Of a DNA stretch of 19,917 nucleotides, positions 13,044 through 19,917 are shown in pieces (the stretch's first letter is position 1; each line of letters opens with the position of its first letter). Origin of the DNA: JAEUMW01 sp039807745 (lineage in GTDB: Bacteria; Pseudomonadota; Gammaproteobacteria; Burkholderiales; JAEUMW01). The notes beneath the pieces were generated by a model that saw only the letters and a list, made by a program, of their open reading frames with translations, was not told the origin of the DNA and did not search any database. Location: the NCBI GenBank assembly GCA_039807745.1, contig JBDHRV010000060.1:1-19917 (forward strand), in the 5' to 3' direction. A program made the translations under genes and the position numbers.

Positions 13044-13721
13044 TTACAGTAGGCCGCGTTCGGCAAACGATACGATCGCGCCGCGGCCGACCACGAAATG
13101 GTCGAGCACCTTGATCTCGACCAGTGCGAGCGCCTGCTTGAGTGCACTGGTGAGCAACTCGTCCGCGCGACTCGGCTCCGCCACCCCGGAGGGATGGTTG
13201 TGGGCGAAGATGACAGCGGCGGCGTTGCGGGCGAGCGCGAGCTTCACCACCTCCCGCGGGTAGACGCTCGTCTGCGTAAGCGTGCCGCGGAAGAGCTCGT
13301 CGCGCGCGATCAGGCGATTCTGCGCATCCAGGCAGAGCACCATGAACACCTCGTGCGGGCGCGCTTCCAGCGCGAGGCGCAGGTAATCGCGCACCGCCTG
13401 TGGCGAGCTCAGACCCGTCGCCTGCTCGAGCTCCTCCACGAGACCACGGCGCACGAGCTCCACCACCGCCATCAACTGGGATGCCTTCGCGGGGCCGATG
13501 CCGGACTCCGCGGCAAGCGCCTCGAAGCGCGCGTCGACCAGCCGTCGCAGGCTCCCGTCGAAGCGAGCGAGCAGCCCCCGGGCGAGGTCGAGCGCGCTCT
13601 TGCCCGCAACGCCTGTGCGCAGGAAGATCGCCAGCAGCTCGGCATCGGAAAGACGTGACGCACCGTGGCGGAGCAGCCGCTCGCGCGGTCGCTCGTGCTC
13701 GGGCCAGTCGGTGATGGGCAT
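13044..13721 (-). CDS. radC: RadC family JAB/MPN domain protein
   Basis: RadC proteins have an N-terminal helix-hairpin-helix-like region and a C-terminal JAB/MPN metalloprotease-like domain. The old link to DNA repair is not well supported and the function is uncertain. The 225-residue protein shows the start MPITDWPEHERPRERLLRHG, GIGPAKASQL (about 74-83) and the metal motif HNHPSG (174-179) followed by an Asp (SRAD, 184-187), so the JAMM site looks intact. The ending GAIVSFAERGLL is typical. No Shine-Dalgarno sequence is evident before the ATG. It is divergent from coaBC, an arrangement common in proteobacteria, and its stop lies 9 bases from that of the convergent hexapeptide gene with no terminator between them. 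Confidence 0.95.
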   Translation of the reverse strand: MPITDWPEHERPRERLLRHGASRLSDAELLAIFLRTGVAGKSALDLARGLLARFDGSLRRLVDARFEALAAESGIGPAKASQLMAVVELVRRGLVEELEQATGLSSPQAVRDYLRLALEARPHEVFMVLCLDAQNRLIARDELFRGTLTQTSVYPREVVKLALARNAAAVIFAHNHPSGVAEPSRADELLTSALKQALALVEIKVLDHFVVGRGAIVSFAERGLL

Positions 13722-13808
13722 GGGATCGGTGAAGGGTCGGTCGCAGCGGTTCAGGGCACAGCGGGAAGCGCCTCCCGCCTTGCAAGCGCCGCGCCACGGC
13801 GCAAAGGT

Positions 13809-13836
13809 TTGTCGCTTTCCGGCAATGGTTTACACT
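13809..13836 (+). promoter_or_regulatory. Possible sigma-70 promoter for coaBC-dut
   Basis: TTGTCG (13809-13814) and TACACT (13831-13836) are separated by 16 bases, each matching four of six consensus positions. Initiation near 13843 would leave a leader of about 20 bases before the coaBC ATG. It would also exclude the in-frame ATG at 13825 as a start. Confidence 0.4.
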
Positions 13837-13863
13837 CCGCCCTCTCGATCGGTGCCGACCGCC

Positions 13864-15102
13864 ATGGACACCCCGCATCCCAAGCGCTTTCTCGTCGGCC
13901 TGACCGGCGGTATCGCCGCCTACAAGGTGGCCGAGCTGGTGCGCCTCATGGTGCAGGAGGGCTGCGACGTGCAGGTGGTCATGACGGAGGCGGCGACGCG
14001 CTTCGTCGGCCCCGCGACCTTCCAGGCGCTCACCGGCAAACCCGTATTCACCGACTTGTGGGACCCTCGGGCCGCGGGCGGCATGGCGCACATCGAGCTC
14101 TCGCGCAACCGCGACGCGATCGTCGTCGCGCCGGCCTCGGCCGATTTCATCGCGAAGCTGGTTCACGGTTTGGGCGACGATCTGCTCGCCACGCTCTGCC
14201 TGGCGCGCGAATGCCCGCTGATCGTGGCGCCCGCGATGAATCGCCAGATGTGGGAGAACCCGGCCACGCAGCGCAACGCTTCCGTGCTCGCAGACGATGG
14301 CGTGATTCTGCTGGGGCCCGCTTCCGGTGAGCAGGCCTGCGGCGAGACCGGCATGGGCCGGTTGCTCGAACCCGATGAGCTGCTGCAGGGCATCCTCGGC
14401 GCAGTGCAGCCGAAGCTGCTGGCCGGCAAGCGGATGCTGATCACGGCCGGACCCACGTCCGAGGCGATCGACCCGGTGCGCGTCATCACCAACTTGAGTT
14501 CCGGCAAGATGGGTTACGCGCTGGCGCGCGCGGCCTGCGAGGCCGGCGCCAGCGTGACGCTGATTTCGGGCCGGACCTGCCTTGCGGCGCCGTTCGGCGT
14601 CACGCGCATCGATGTCGCCAGCGCGCTCGACATGTTCGAGTGCGTTCGGGCCCACCTCCCCGCGACCGACATCTTCGCCAGCGTCGCGGCAGTGGCGGAC
14701 TATCGTCCGGCGCAACCGGCCGCGCAGAAGATCAAGAAGCGCGATCGGCCGGAAACCGTCGAGCTGATCCCCAACCCGGACATCCTCGGCTACGTTGCGG
14801 CGCTGCCCGAGGCGCCCTTTTGCATCGGCTTTGCGGCCGAGACCGAGCTGCTCGAGGAACACGCTCAGGCCAAGCGGCGGGCCAAGAAGGTGCCGCTGCT
14901 GGCCGCCAACCTGGTGCAGGATGGCCTCGGCACCGATGACAACGCGCTCGTCCTCTTCGACGACGCCGGCCGGTGCGAGCTCGCGCGCGCGGGCAAGCTC
15001 CAGCTCGCGCGGCAGCTCGTCGCCCATATCGCACACCGGATCGGCGCGAGCCCGGCATCCCCCGGCCATTGTTCGGGCCAGGCCGGCGCAGCGCCGCGAT
15101 GA
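13864..15102 (+). CDS. coaBC: Bifunctional phosphopantothenoylcysteine decarboxylase / phosphopantothenate-cysteine ligase
   Basis: CoaBC carries out two consecutive steps of coenzyme A synthesis: joining cysteine to 4'-phosphopantothenate with CTP (CoaB part), then FMN-dependent decarboxylation (CoaC part). The 412-residue length is normal. The CoaC half shows LTGGIAAYK (13-21), catalytic His76 in GGMAHIELS, PAMN (123-126) and Cys159 in GEQACGETGMGRL. The CoaB half starts near residue 187 with LITAGPTSEAIDPVRVITN, SSGKMG, AAVADYRP and KIKKRD. The ATG at 13864 gives the usual short N-terminus; in-frame starts further upstream overlap the radC region and the proposed promoter. The last ~20 residues (ASPASPGHCSGQAGAAPR) look like a non-conserved tail. 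The stop overlaps the dut start (ATGA). Confidence 0.97.
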   Translation: MDTPHPKRFLVGLTGGIAAYKVAELVRLMVQEGCDVQVVMTEAATRFVGPATFQALTGKPVFTDLWDPRAAGGMAHIELSRNRDAIVVAPASADFIAKLVHGLGDDLLATLCLARECPLIVAPAMNRQMWENPATQRNASVLADDGVILLGPASGEQACGETGMGRLLEPDELLQGILGAVQPKLLAGKRMLITAGPTSEAIDPVRVITNLSSGKMGYALARAACEAGASVTLISGRTCLAAPFGVTRIDVASALDMFECVRAHLPATDIFASVAAVADYRPAQPAAQKIKKRDRPETVELIPNPDILGYVAALPEAPFCIGFAAETELLEEHAQAKRRAKKVPLLAANLVQDGLGTDDNALVLFDDAGRCELARAGKLQLARQLVAHIAHRIGASPASPGHCSGQAGAAPR

Positions 15103-15548
15103 GAGCCGTCGACATCAAAGTCCTCGATCCGCGGCTCGAGGCGCATCTGCCGGGCTACGCCACGCCGGGCTCCGCGGGCCTCGATCTGCGCGCGTGCATC
15201 GACCATGTCCTGACCGTCGCGCCGGGCGAAGCGGACCTCATCGCCACCGGCATCGCGATTCACCTGGCCGACCCGGGCCTGGCCGCGATGGTCCTGCCGC
15301 GCTCCGGTCTCGGTCACCGCCACGGCATCGTGCTCGGCAATCTGGTCGGGCTGATCGACTCGGATTACCAGGGTCAGATCTTCGTCTCGCTCTGGAACCG
15401 CGGCCGTGCACCGTTCATCCTGAACCCGCTCGAACGCATCGCACAGCTCATTGTCGTACCGGTGGTCCAGGTCGCCTTCAATGTCGTCCATGAATTTTCG
15501 GAGAGCGACCGGGGTGCAAGTGGCTTCGGCAGCACCGGGCGCAAGTAG
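15099..15548 (+). CDS. dut: dUTP diphosphatase
   Basis: Dut hydrolyses dUTP to dUMP and pyrophosphate, keeping uracil out of DNA and feeding thymidylate synthesis. The 149-residue trimeric-type enzyme has all five motifs in order: TPGSAGLDLRA (22-32), PRSGLG (67-72), GLIDSDYQGQI (84-94) with the catalytic Asp, RIAQLIV (113-119) and the flexible C-terminal arm RGASGFGSTG (138-147). The ATG at 15099 overlaps the coaBC stop by four bases, so it is translationally coupled to coaBC. A short CTCTTG/CAAGAG stem (15550-15565) follows the stop but has no T-run. Confidence 0.97.
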   Translation: MRAVDIKVLDPRLEAHLPGYATPGSAGLDLRACIDHVLTVAPGEADLIATGIAIHLADPGLAAMVLPRSGLGHRHGIVLGNLVGLIDSDYQGQIFVSLWNRGRAPFILNPLERIAQLIVVPVVQVAFNVVHEFSESDRGASGFGSTGRK

Positions 15549-15868
15549 CCTCTTGGTCTCAAGAGCCGGGGTTTCGAAATTCCCTGCCGTCTGGCGCGTT
15601 TTTCGCTGCGCTCGTCAGGCCGCCCCGGTGTCGCCTTGAGGTCCGGATGCCGCAATGAGCCTTCTCCCTTATGTCCTGAACGATGCTCGCAACTGGCGCT
15701 CACCCCGCAGCGAGCGGCCATTTGCGGGGTCAAGCGACCCGACACCCGCGCCCGCCCGAGTTTTTCCTGCCCCGTTCCGTGCCCGATATTCCCCCGGCCG
15801 CAACGTGGATGTTTGGTGGCCGATGCGCTATGCTGCGCTGCGATTTCCCTGCCACACCGGTCACGACC
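15549..15868. other. Intergenic region between dut and the GNAT gene
   Basis: This 320-base gap contains no credible gene. A weak stem (CTCTTG/CAAGAG, 15550-15565) follows dut. In the middle, ACCCCGCA (15702-15709) can pair with TGCGGGGT (15723-15730), while GGGTC (15727-15731) can instead pair with GACCC (15736-15740), giving two mutually exclusive stems. A TATGCT hexamer near 15829-15834 might be a -10 box for the GNAT gene, but no -35 box is evident. Confidence 0.55.
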
Positions 15869-16354
15869 ATGCCCAATAATGTAAAGATCCGCCTCGCCGG
15901 ACCCGCCGACATGTTTCCGATCTCCCGCATGTCGCGCGAGTTGATCGAGGTGGGGCTCGGCTGGTCCTGGACGCCCGCGCGGGTCGGGCGCGAGATCCTG
16001 TCCCCCGAGACAGTGGTCCTGACCGCCCGCCATGGCGAGCGGATCGCGGCATTCGCCATCATGCATTTCGGCGACGAAACTGCGCACCTTAATCTGCTTG
16101 CGGTAGAACCCGAGTACCAGCGCGAAGGGGTGGGCCGGCGTCTGGTGCTCTGGCTCGAAGAATCGGCCCTCACGGCGGGCATCGCAAGCATCGGTCTCGA
16201 ACTGCGGGCGAGCAATCACGGCGCCCTTCGCTTCTATCGCAGCCTCGGCTACTGCGAGACCGGCACCATCCCCGGCTACTATCGCGGCCTCGAAGCAGCG
16301 ATCCGGATGACCCGCACGCTGCGTCCGGCAGCGATCGCGCAAGACGCCGGATAG
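15869..16354 (+). CDS. GNAT-family N-acetyltransferase
   Basis: This 161-residue protein is a GNAT-fold acetyltransferase that moves an acetyl group from acetyl-CoA to an amine; the substrate is unknown. The acetyl-CoA binding motif is clear: LNLLAVEPEYQREGVGRRLV (about 74-93), containing QREGVGR. ELRASNHGALRFYRSLGY (about 111-128) is a GNAT motif B resembling that of RimI, the ribosomal protein S18 acetyltransferase, but the rest is too divergent to name it. The ATG at 15869 (MPNNVKIRLAGPADM) starts directly at the conserved fold; earlier in-frame codons add about 60 residues of low-complexity sequence typical of non-coding frames. It lies 44 bases before cbiX and may be co-transcribed with it. 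Confidence 0.87.
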   Translation: MPNNVKIRLAGPADMFPISRMSRELIEVGLGWSWTPARVGREILSPETVVLTARHGERIAAFAIMHFGDETAHLNLLAVEPEYQREGVGRRLVLWLEESALTAGIASIGLELRASNHGALRFYRSLGYCETGTIPGYYRGLEAAIRMTRTLRPAAIAQDAG

Positions 16355-16398
16355 CGCGTCACGGCTCGCACCGGCGTGCCAGCACCGCAGGTAAGGGC

Positions 16399-16791
16399 AT
16401 GAGCCCGCACTCGCATCCCGCCATCGTCCTCTTCGCCCATGGTGCCCGGGATCCGGAATGGGCCACGCCGTTCGCAGGCATCAAGGCGCGTGTCGAACGC
16501 GAGCTGCCGGGCGTGCCGGTCGTCCTTTCGTATCTGGAGCTCATGCCGCCCACGCTCGACGAAGCGATAGCGGGGCTGGTCCGCAACGGTGCCGACTCGA
16601 TCGACGTAGTGCCGGTCTTCATGGCTCGCGCCGGGCACGTGAAGCGCGACCTGCCGCTTTTGGTCGATGCCCTGCGCCGGGCGTATCCCGGCGTCGCGAT
16701 CCGGCTTGCCCAGACGGCTGGCGAGGCCGATCCCGTGATGGACGCGATCGCCCGCTGGGTCGTCTCGCTGGCGCAGCAGCCGAACGCCTAA
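16399..16791 (+). CDS. cbiX: Short CbiX-type sirohydrochlorin chelatase
   Basis: This 130-residue protein is the short, single-domain CbiX form of the chelatase superfamily, which inserts cobalt, or in some organisms another metal such as iron or nickel, into sirohydrochlorin or related tetrapyrroles. The two metal-handling His residues are visible: His14 in LFAHGARDPEW and His80 in FMARAGHVKRDLP. The half-size length, about 130 residues against roughly 250-320 for two-domain chelatases, implies a homodimer. The ATG at 16399 has a weak AAGG-type site (AGGTAAGGGC). No other cobalamin or sirohaem gene is in the window, so the exact metal is undecided. Confidence 0.87.
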   Translation: MSPHSHPAIVLFAHGARDPEWATPFAGIKARVERELPGVPVVLSYLELMPPTLDEAIAGLVRNGADSIDVVPVFMARAGHVKRDLPLLVDALRRAYPGVAIRLAQTAGEADPVMDAIARWVVSLAQQPNA

Positions 16792-16859
16792 GCCGCCCTG
16801 CGCACGCCTTGACCGCCAGGTCGGCGCGTCGCGCGTAGTAAAATGCGGGTCGCCGGGCC

Positions 16860-16881
16860 GGTCGGGCGCGGCTGCCCGACC
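16860..16881 (+). repeat. Strong GC hairpin upstream of the DUF2868 gene
   Basis: GGTCGGGC (16860-16867) and GCCCGACC (16874-16881) form a perfect 8-bp stem with a 6-base loop, ending 17 bases before the ATG at 16899. No T-run follows. A TAAAAT hexamer at 16839-16844 lies just upstream and may be a -10 box, so the stem may sit at the very start of the transcript. Confidence 0.45.
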
Positions 16882-16898
16882 AACCTTCCATCCACACC

Positions 16899-18365
16899 AT
16901 GAACGAAGCCGCGGCGCGCAAGGTAGTACTGGTCCGGGCGTTCGAGACTGCCGGCGCCGGGCGCTCCGGCTGGAGCGATGCAGACGCGCTGTGGGCGAGC
17001 CGGGCGGCGGCAGAAGTCGTGGGTTCCGACGCCGACGCGGATCGCTTCATCGCGCGCCGCGGAGAGCTTGCTGCCGAACGACTCGGCGAGCGAGACCGCG
17101 CAGTCTCGCGCACGCTGCGCGCCGTCACGTGGCGACCCTGGATCGGCTGGGCAGTCATCCTGATCGCATTCGCGCTGGGTTTCGCCACGGACTACATCGG
17201 CCCGGCACAGCGGGTCAACGTGCTGGCGTTTCCGCTGCTTGCCCTGATCGCCTGGAACCTGTTCGTGTATCTGCTGAGCGCGGTACGCGCGGTCGCCCGG
17301 CTGGCAGGCGCGCGCAACCGGGCGCTGGGTCCGCTGTCCGGCATCGTTGCCCGCCTCGCCCGCGGCGCGAACGAGGCGGCGGCCGCAATCGCACCCGATA
17401 CCCCGCTTTCGCCTTTCGTGCGCGACTGGGCGCGCCTCTCGGCCGGACTGACCGCCGCCCGCGTTGCTCGCATCCTGCACCTCGCGGCCTTCGCCTTCGC
17501 GCTCGGTGCGATCGTGGCGTTGTATCTCCGAGGGCTCGTGCTCGAGTACCGCGCCGGCTGGGAGAGCACCTTTCTCGGCCCGACCGAGGTGCACCGCCTG
17601 CTCTCCTTCGTGCTCGGCCCGGCCTCGCGACTCACGGGCATTCCGATCGCCGACGCGCAGCACCTGGAGACGCTGCAGTTCGCCACGGGGCCCGGTGAGA
17701 ACGCAGCGCCGTGGCTCCATCTGTATGCCACGACCATTGCGCTGTGCGTCCTCGTCCCGCGCTGCCTGCTCGCCCTCTGGAGTTGGATCGTGCAGCACCG
17801 ACTCGAACGCTCGCTGCCGCTGCCGCTCGACGACGCGTACTTCCAGCGTCTGCTCAGAAATTTCAAGGGCGAGCGCGCGGCGGTGCGGGTTCTGCCCTAC
17901 AGCTATCAGCTCGCGCCGCAATCGGTGCTCACCCTGAAGGACATCGTGACGCGCGCGTTCGGGCCGAAGTCGGAGGTGTCGATCGCACCGACCGTGGCGT
18001 TCGGCGAGGAGGACGCCCTGCCGCCGGACCTGTTGTCGGCCACTCCCGTGGCACTCGTCGCGACGCTCTTCAACCTCACCGCGACACCCGAGGCGGAGAA
18101 CCACGGTGCGTTCGTCGCCGCCGTCGCGAAAGCGCTCGCCGCCGGCACCCCGCTCGTCGCGCTCATCGACGAAGCGGGTTTCCGCCAGCGTTTCGCCGGG
18201 CAGGCGGCACGCCTCGAAGAGCGGCGCAGCGCATGGCGCCAGATGCTCGCCGCGCACAAGGCAGAGCCCGTGTTCGTCGACCTCGGCGAGCCCGACGTGG
18301 CAGCTGCCACCGAGGCGCTCACCACGGCCCTGGATCGCGCCGCGCGCGCGGAGGCGGCATCGTGA
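16899..18365 (+). CDS. DUF2868 family membrane protein of unknown function
   Basis: This 488-residue protein matches the DUF2868 family, which has no assigned function. It shows a soluble N-terminus with an Arg/Glu-rich helix (about 40-75), two membrane segments at about 78-100 and 106-129, a third at about 190-212 and a fourth at about 272-298. A cytoplasmic-looking C-terminal domain of about 190 residues follows, containing LPYSYQLAPQS and VSIAPTVAFGEE. No catalytic motif is recognised. The ATG at 16899 has no clear Shine-Dalgarno sequence and is preceded by a strong hairpin. The stop overlaps the GTG start of a DUF3482 GTPase gene; this gene order recurs in proteobacteria to my knowledge, so the two products probably work together at the inner membrane. 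Confidence 0.88.
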   Translation: MNEAAARKVVLVRAFETAGAGRSGWSDADALWASRAAAEVVGSDADADRFIARRGELAAERLGERDRAVSRTLRAVTWRPWIGWAVILIAFALGFATDYIGPAQRVNVLAFPLLALIAWNLFVYLLSAVRAVARLAGARNRALGPLSGIVARLARGANEAAAAIAPDTPLSPFVRDWARLSAGLTAARVARILHLAAFAFALGAIVALYLRGLVLEYRAGWESTFLGPTEVHRLLSFVLGPASRLTGIPIADAQHLETLQFATGPGENAAPWLHLYATTIALCVLVPRCLLALWSWIVQHRLERSLPLPLDDAYFQRLLRNFKGERAAVRVLPYSYQLAPQSVLTLKDIVTRAFGPKSEVSIAPTVAFGEEDALPPDLLSATPVALVATLFNLTATPEAENHGAFVAAVAKALAAGTPLVALIDEAGFRQRFAGQAARLEERRSAWRQMLAAHKAEPVFVDLGEPDVAAATEALTTALDRAARAEAAS

Positions 18366-19888
18366 AGGACGGCGCGATCTGCGTCGAGTTGAGCCTGGTC
18401 TCGCACACAAACGCCGGCAAGACCACCCTCGCGCGTACGCTGCTCGGCCACGACGTCGGGGAGGTGCGCGACGAGCCGCACGTCACGGTGGTGGCCGAGC
18501 CGCACGTGATGATCGAGGATGCGCAGGGCGACGTCCTGCGGCTGTGGGATACGCCGGGCTTCGGCGACAGCGTACGGCTCGCGAAGCGCCTGCGCCAGCA
18601 AGGCAATCCCATCGGCTGGTTCCTCACCGAGGTGTGGGATCGCTGGCGCGACCGCCCGTTCTGGTCGAGTCAGCAGGCGATTCGCAACGTGCGCGAAACC
18701 GCCGACATCGTGCTCTATCTCGTCAACGCCGCCGAGGATCCGCAGGACGCGGGGTACGTGGCGCCGGAGATGCAGATCCTGGAATGGATCGGCAAGCCCG
18801 TTCTGGTGCTGCTGAATCAGATCGGCGAACCGCGACCGTCCGCGGAGGAAGCGGAAGAACAGGCGCAATGGCACAAACATCTGGCGCACCACGCATTCGT
18901 GCGCGGCATCCTCACCCTCGATGCCTTCGCACGCTGCTGGGTGCAGGAAGTCGCGCTGCTGCGCGCCGTGGGCGCGGTGTTGCCGGAATCGAAGCGCGCC
19001 GCTTGCAGCCGGCTGGAGCAGGCATGGCAGGCGCGACGCATGGAGGCGTTCGAGACGTCGATGGCTGCGCTCGCGGAGCAGCTCGCGCGCGCCGCGTGCG
19101 ACCGCGAGACCCTCGAGGACGCCGGCATCGGCTCGACGCTGCGCGAGGTGGGGAAGGCGATCGGTCTCGGCGGTGACGGGCAGACGGGATCGAAGGCGCG
19201 CGCCATGAAGGCGCTCGCGGAACGGCTCGACGCCGAGACCCGCCGCAGCACCGATCAGCTGATCGAGATCCACACGCTCGGCGGCCGCGCGGCGGCTGAA
19301 GTGCTCGCCCGGCTCGCGGCAGATTTCGCGGTGGAAGAGCGCGTGAGCGAGGGCAAGGCGGCGATGCTGGGCGGCATAGTGTCCGGCGCACTTTCCGGAC
19401 TCGCCGCGGACCTCGCCTCGGGCGGACTCACCTTCGGCGCCGGACTCCTGACCGGGGGCTTGCTGGGGGCACTGGGCGCTGCGGGGCTCGCGAAAGGGTA
19501 CAACGTCATGCGCGGCGCGGACGAGACCATCGTGCGCTGGGGCGATGCGTTCCTCGACGGGCTCTTCGCGTCGGCGCTGCTGCGCTACGTCGCGGTGGCC
19601 CACTACGGCCGGGGGCGCGGCGAATGGCACCGGAGCGAACATCCGCCGTTCTGGAAGGACGAGGCGACGGCAGTAGTGGAATCTCACCGCGCCAAGCTGG
19701 CCGCGATCTGGTCGGAGCGCTCCGGCGGGTGCGACCCCGCGCGGATCGCCGAGGCGCTGAAGGTGGAGCTGCGTGCCGCGGCGCTGGAACTCTTCGAACG
19801 CCTCTATCCCGGCGCGCTGGGGGCGGAGGCCACTGGCTCGGCCGCCCCTGCGCCAGTAGGGCTCGCGCCCGTGGCGCCAGCGCCGTGA
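18362..19888 (+). CDS. DUF3482 family GTPase-like protein
   Basis: This 508-residue protein has an N-terminal Era/TrmE-like GTPase domain and a DUF3482 C-terminal region. The P-loop reads SHTNAGKT (14-21), with Ser in place of the first Gly. The G3 motif is DTPGF (63-67). The base-recognition motif reads LNQIGE (151-156) instead of NKxD, so guanine specificity is doubtful. Residues 335-380 form a Gly/Ala/Leu-rich hydrophobic stretch (MLGGIVSGALSGLAAD and following) that may insert into the membrane. The tail is Ala/Pro-rich. The GTG at 18362 overlaps the DUF2868 stop (GTGA); the P-loop begins soon after, and no later start would keep it, which fixes the N-terminus. Function is unknown; the coupling suggests a membrane complex with the DUF2868 protein. 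Confidence 0.9.
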   Translation: MKDGAICVELSLVSHTNAGKTTLARTLLGHDVGEVRDEPHVTVVAEPHVMIEDAQGDVLRLWDTPGFGDSVRLAKRLRQQGNPIGWFLTEVWDRWRDRPFWSSQQAIRNVRETADIVLYLVNAAEDPQDAGYVAPEMQILEWIGKPVLVLLNQIGEPRPSAEEAEEQAQWHKHLAHHAFVRGILTLDAFARCWVQEVALLRAVGAVLPESKRAACSRLEQAWQARRMEAFETSMAALAEQLARAACDRETLEDAGIGSTLREVGKAIGLGGDGQTGSKARAMKALAERLDAETRRSTDQLIEIHTLGGRAAAEVLARLAADFAVEERVSEGKAAMLGGIVSGALSGLAADLASGGLTFGAGLLTGGLLGALGAAGLAKGYNVMRGADETIVRWGDAFLDGLFASALLRYVAVAHYGRGRGEWHRSEHPPFWKDEATAVVESHRAKLAAIWSERSGGCDPARIAEALKVELRAAALELFERLYPGALGAEATGSAAPAPVGLAPVAPAP

Positions 19889-19917
19889 ATCCCTCGCCAT
19901 GCGTTGACCTGCCTGAA

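Noticed and set aside
13498..13863. N-terminal extension of coaBC back to 13498
   Set aside because: The extension runs antisense through radC and the divergent promoter region. CoaBC proteins start just before the GGIAAYK motif, as with the ATG at 13864.
12997..15069. 690-codon minus-strand frame opposite coaBC, reading into radC territory
   Set aside because: It is in a different frame from radC, lies opposite the clear CoaBC motifs, and shows no family feature of its own.
15683..15868. Upstream in-frame extension of the GNAT protein
   Set aside because: The extra 62 residues are Pro/Arg-rich without GNAT features and span the region with competing stems; the ATG at 15869 fits the fold.
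16860..16881. GC hairpin as an intrinsic terminator of cbiX
   Set aside because: No T-run follows on either strand, and it lies 69 bases past the cbiX stop, right before the next gene.
17906..19900. 664-codon minus-strand frame opposite the DUF3482 gene
   Set aside because: The opposite strand carries GTPase motifs and a coupled start; the minus frame is Arg/His-rich with no motif.
1..19917. CRISPR array, transposon, prophage or integrated element
   Set aside because: No regularly spaced direct repeats, transposase or integrase motifs or terminal inverted repeats were seen, and gene content and composition look uniform and chromosomal.

Overview
The window is about 20 kb of GC-rich, densely packed bacterial chromosome. 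The gene content and order (exbB-exbD-lpxK-ycaR-kdsB-adk, then radC diverging from coaBC-dut) and the family variants point to a betaproteobacterium, probably near Rhodocyclales, Nitrosomonadales or Burkholderiales. This placement is inferred from gene order and protein similarity remembered by eye, not from a database search. Lipid A and Kdo genes show a Gram-negative envelope. I see no insertion sequence, prophage, tRNA, rRNA or CRISPR array.

Layout. (a) 1-2501, leftward: xseA (exonuclease VII large subunit), a secreted SNase-type nuclease and a secreted protein of unknown function that runs off the left edge, joined by 4-base stop/start overlaps. (b) 2502-2960: a divergent intergenic region with a GC-rich half holding small inverted repeats and an AT-richer half holding three DnaA-box-like 9-mers. 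(c) 2961-6080, rightward: an envelope operon, exbB-exbD-lpxK-ycaR-kdsB. (d) 6211-10772, rightward: adk, a pyrophosphate-type phosphofructokinase (pfp) and a membrane proton-pumping pyrophosphatase (hppA) that carries a C-terminal OmpA-like domain. A clear intrinsic terminator follows. (e) 10843-12388: a small GlcG/HbpS-like protein, convergent with a class I fructose-bisphosphate aldolase (fbaB) that has its own terminator and an inverted repeat over its promoter. (f) 12513-15548: a gamma-carbonic-anhydrase-like hexapeptide protein, radC (leftward), coaBC and dut. (g) 15869-19888: a GNAT acetyltransferase, a short CbiX chelatase, and an overlapping pair of poorly characterised genes, a DUF2868 membrane protein and a DUF3482 GTPase.

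How the genes fit together. pfp, hppA and fbaB suggest a central carbon pathway in which pyrophosphate is an energy currency: Pfp interconverts fructose-6-phosphate and fructose-1,6-bisphosphate using PPi, HppA couples PPi hydrolysis to proton export, Adk balances adenylates, and FbaB handles the next glycolytic or gluconeogenic step. LpxK and KdsB supply lipid A and activated Kdo, and ExbBD energises outer-membrane processes.

The most unusual object is the HppA-OmpA fusion. Its OmpA part keeps the Asp/Arg pair that binds peptidoglycan in OmpA-family domains, and the known topology of membrane pyrophosphatases would place it in the periplasm, so the pump may be tethered to the cell wall. The DUF2868/DUF3482 pair and the left-edge secreted Cys-His-Asp protein are the other poorly understood items.
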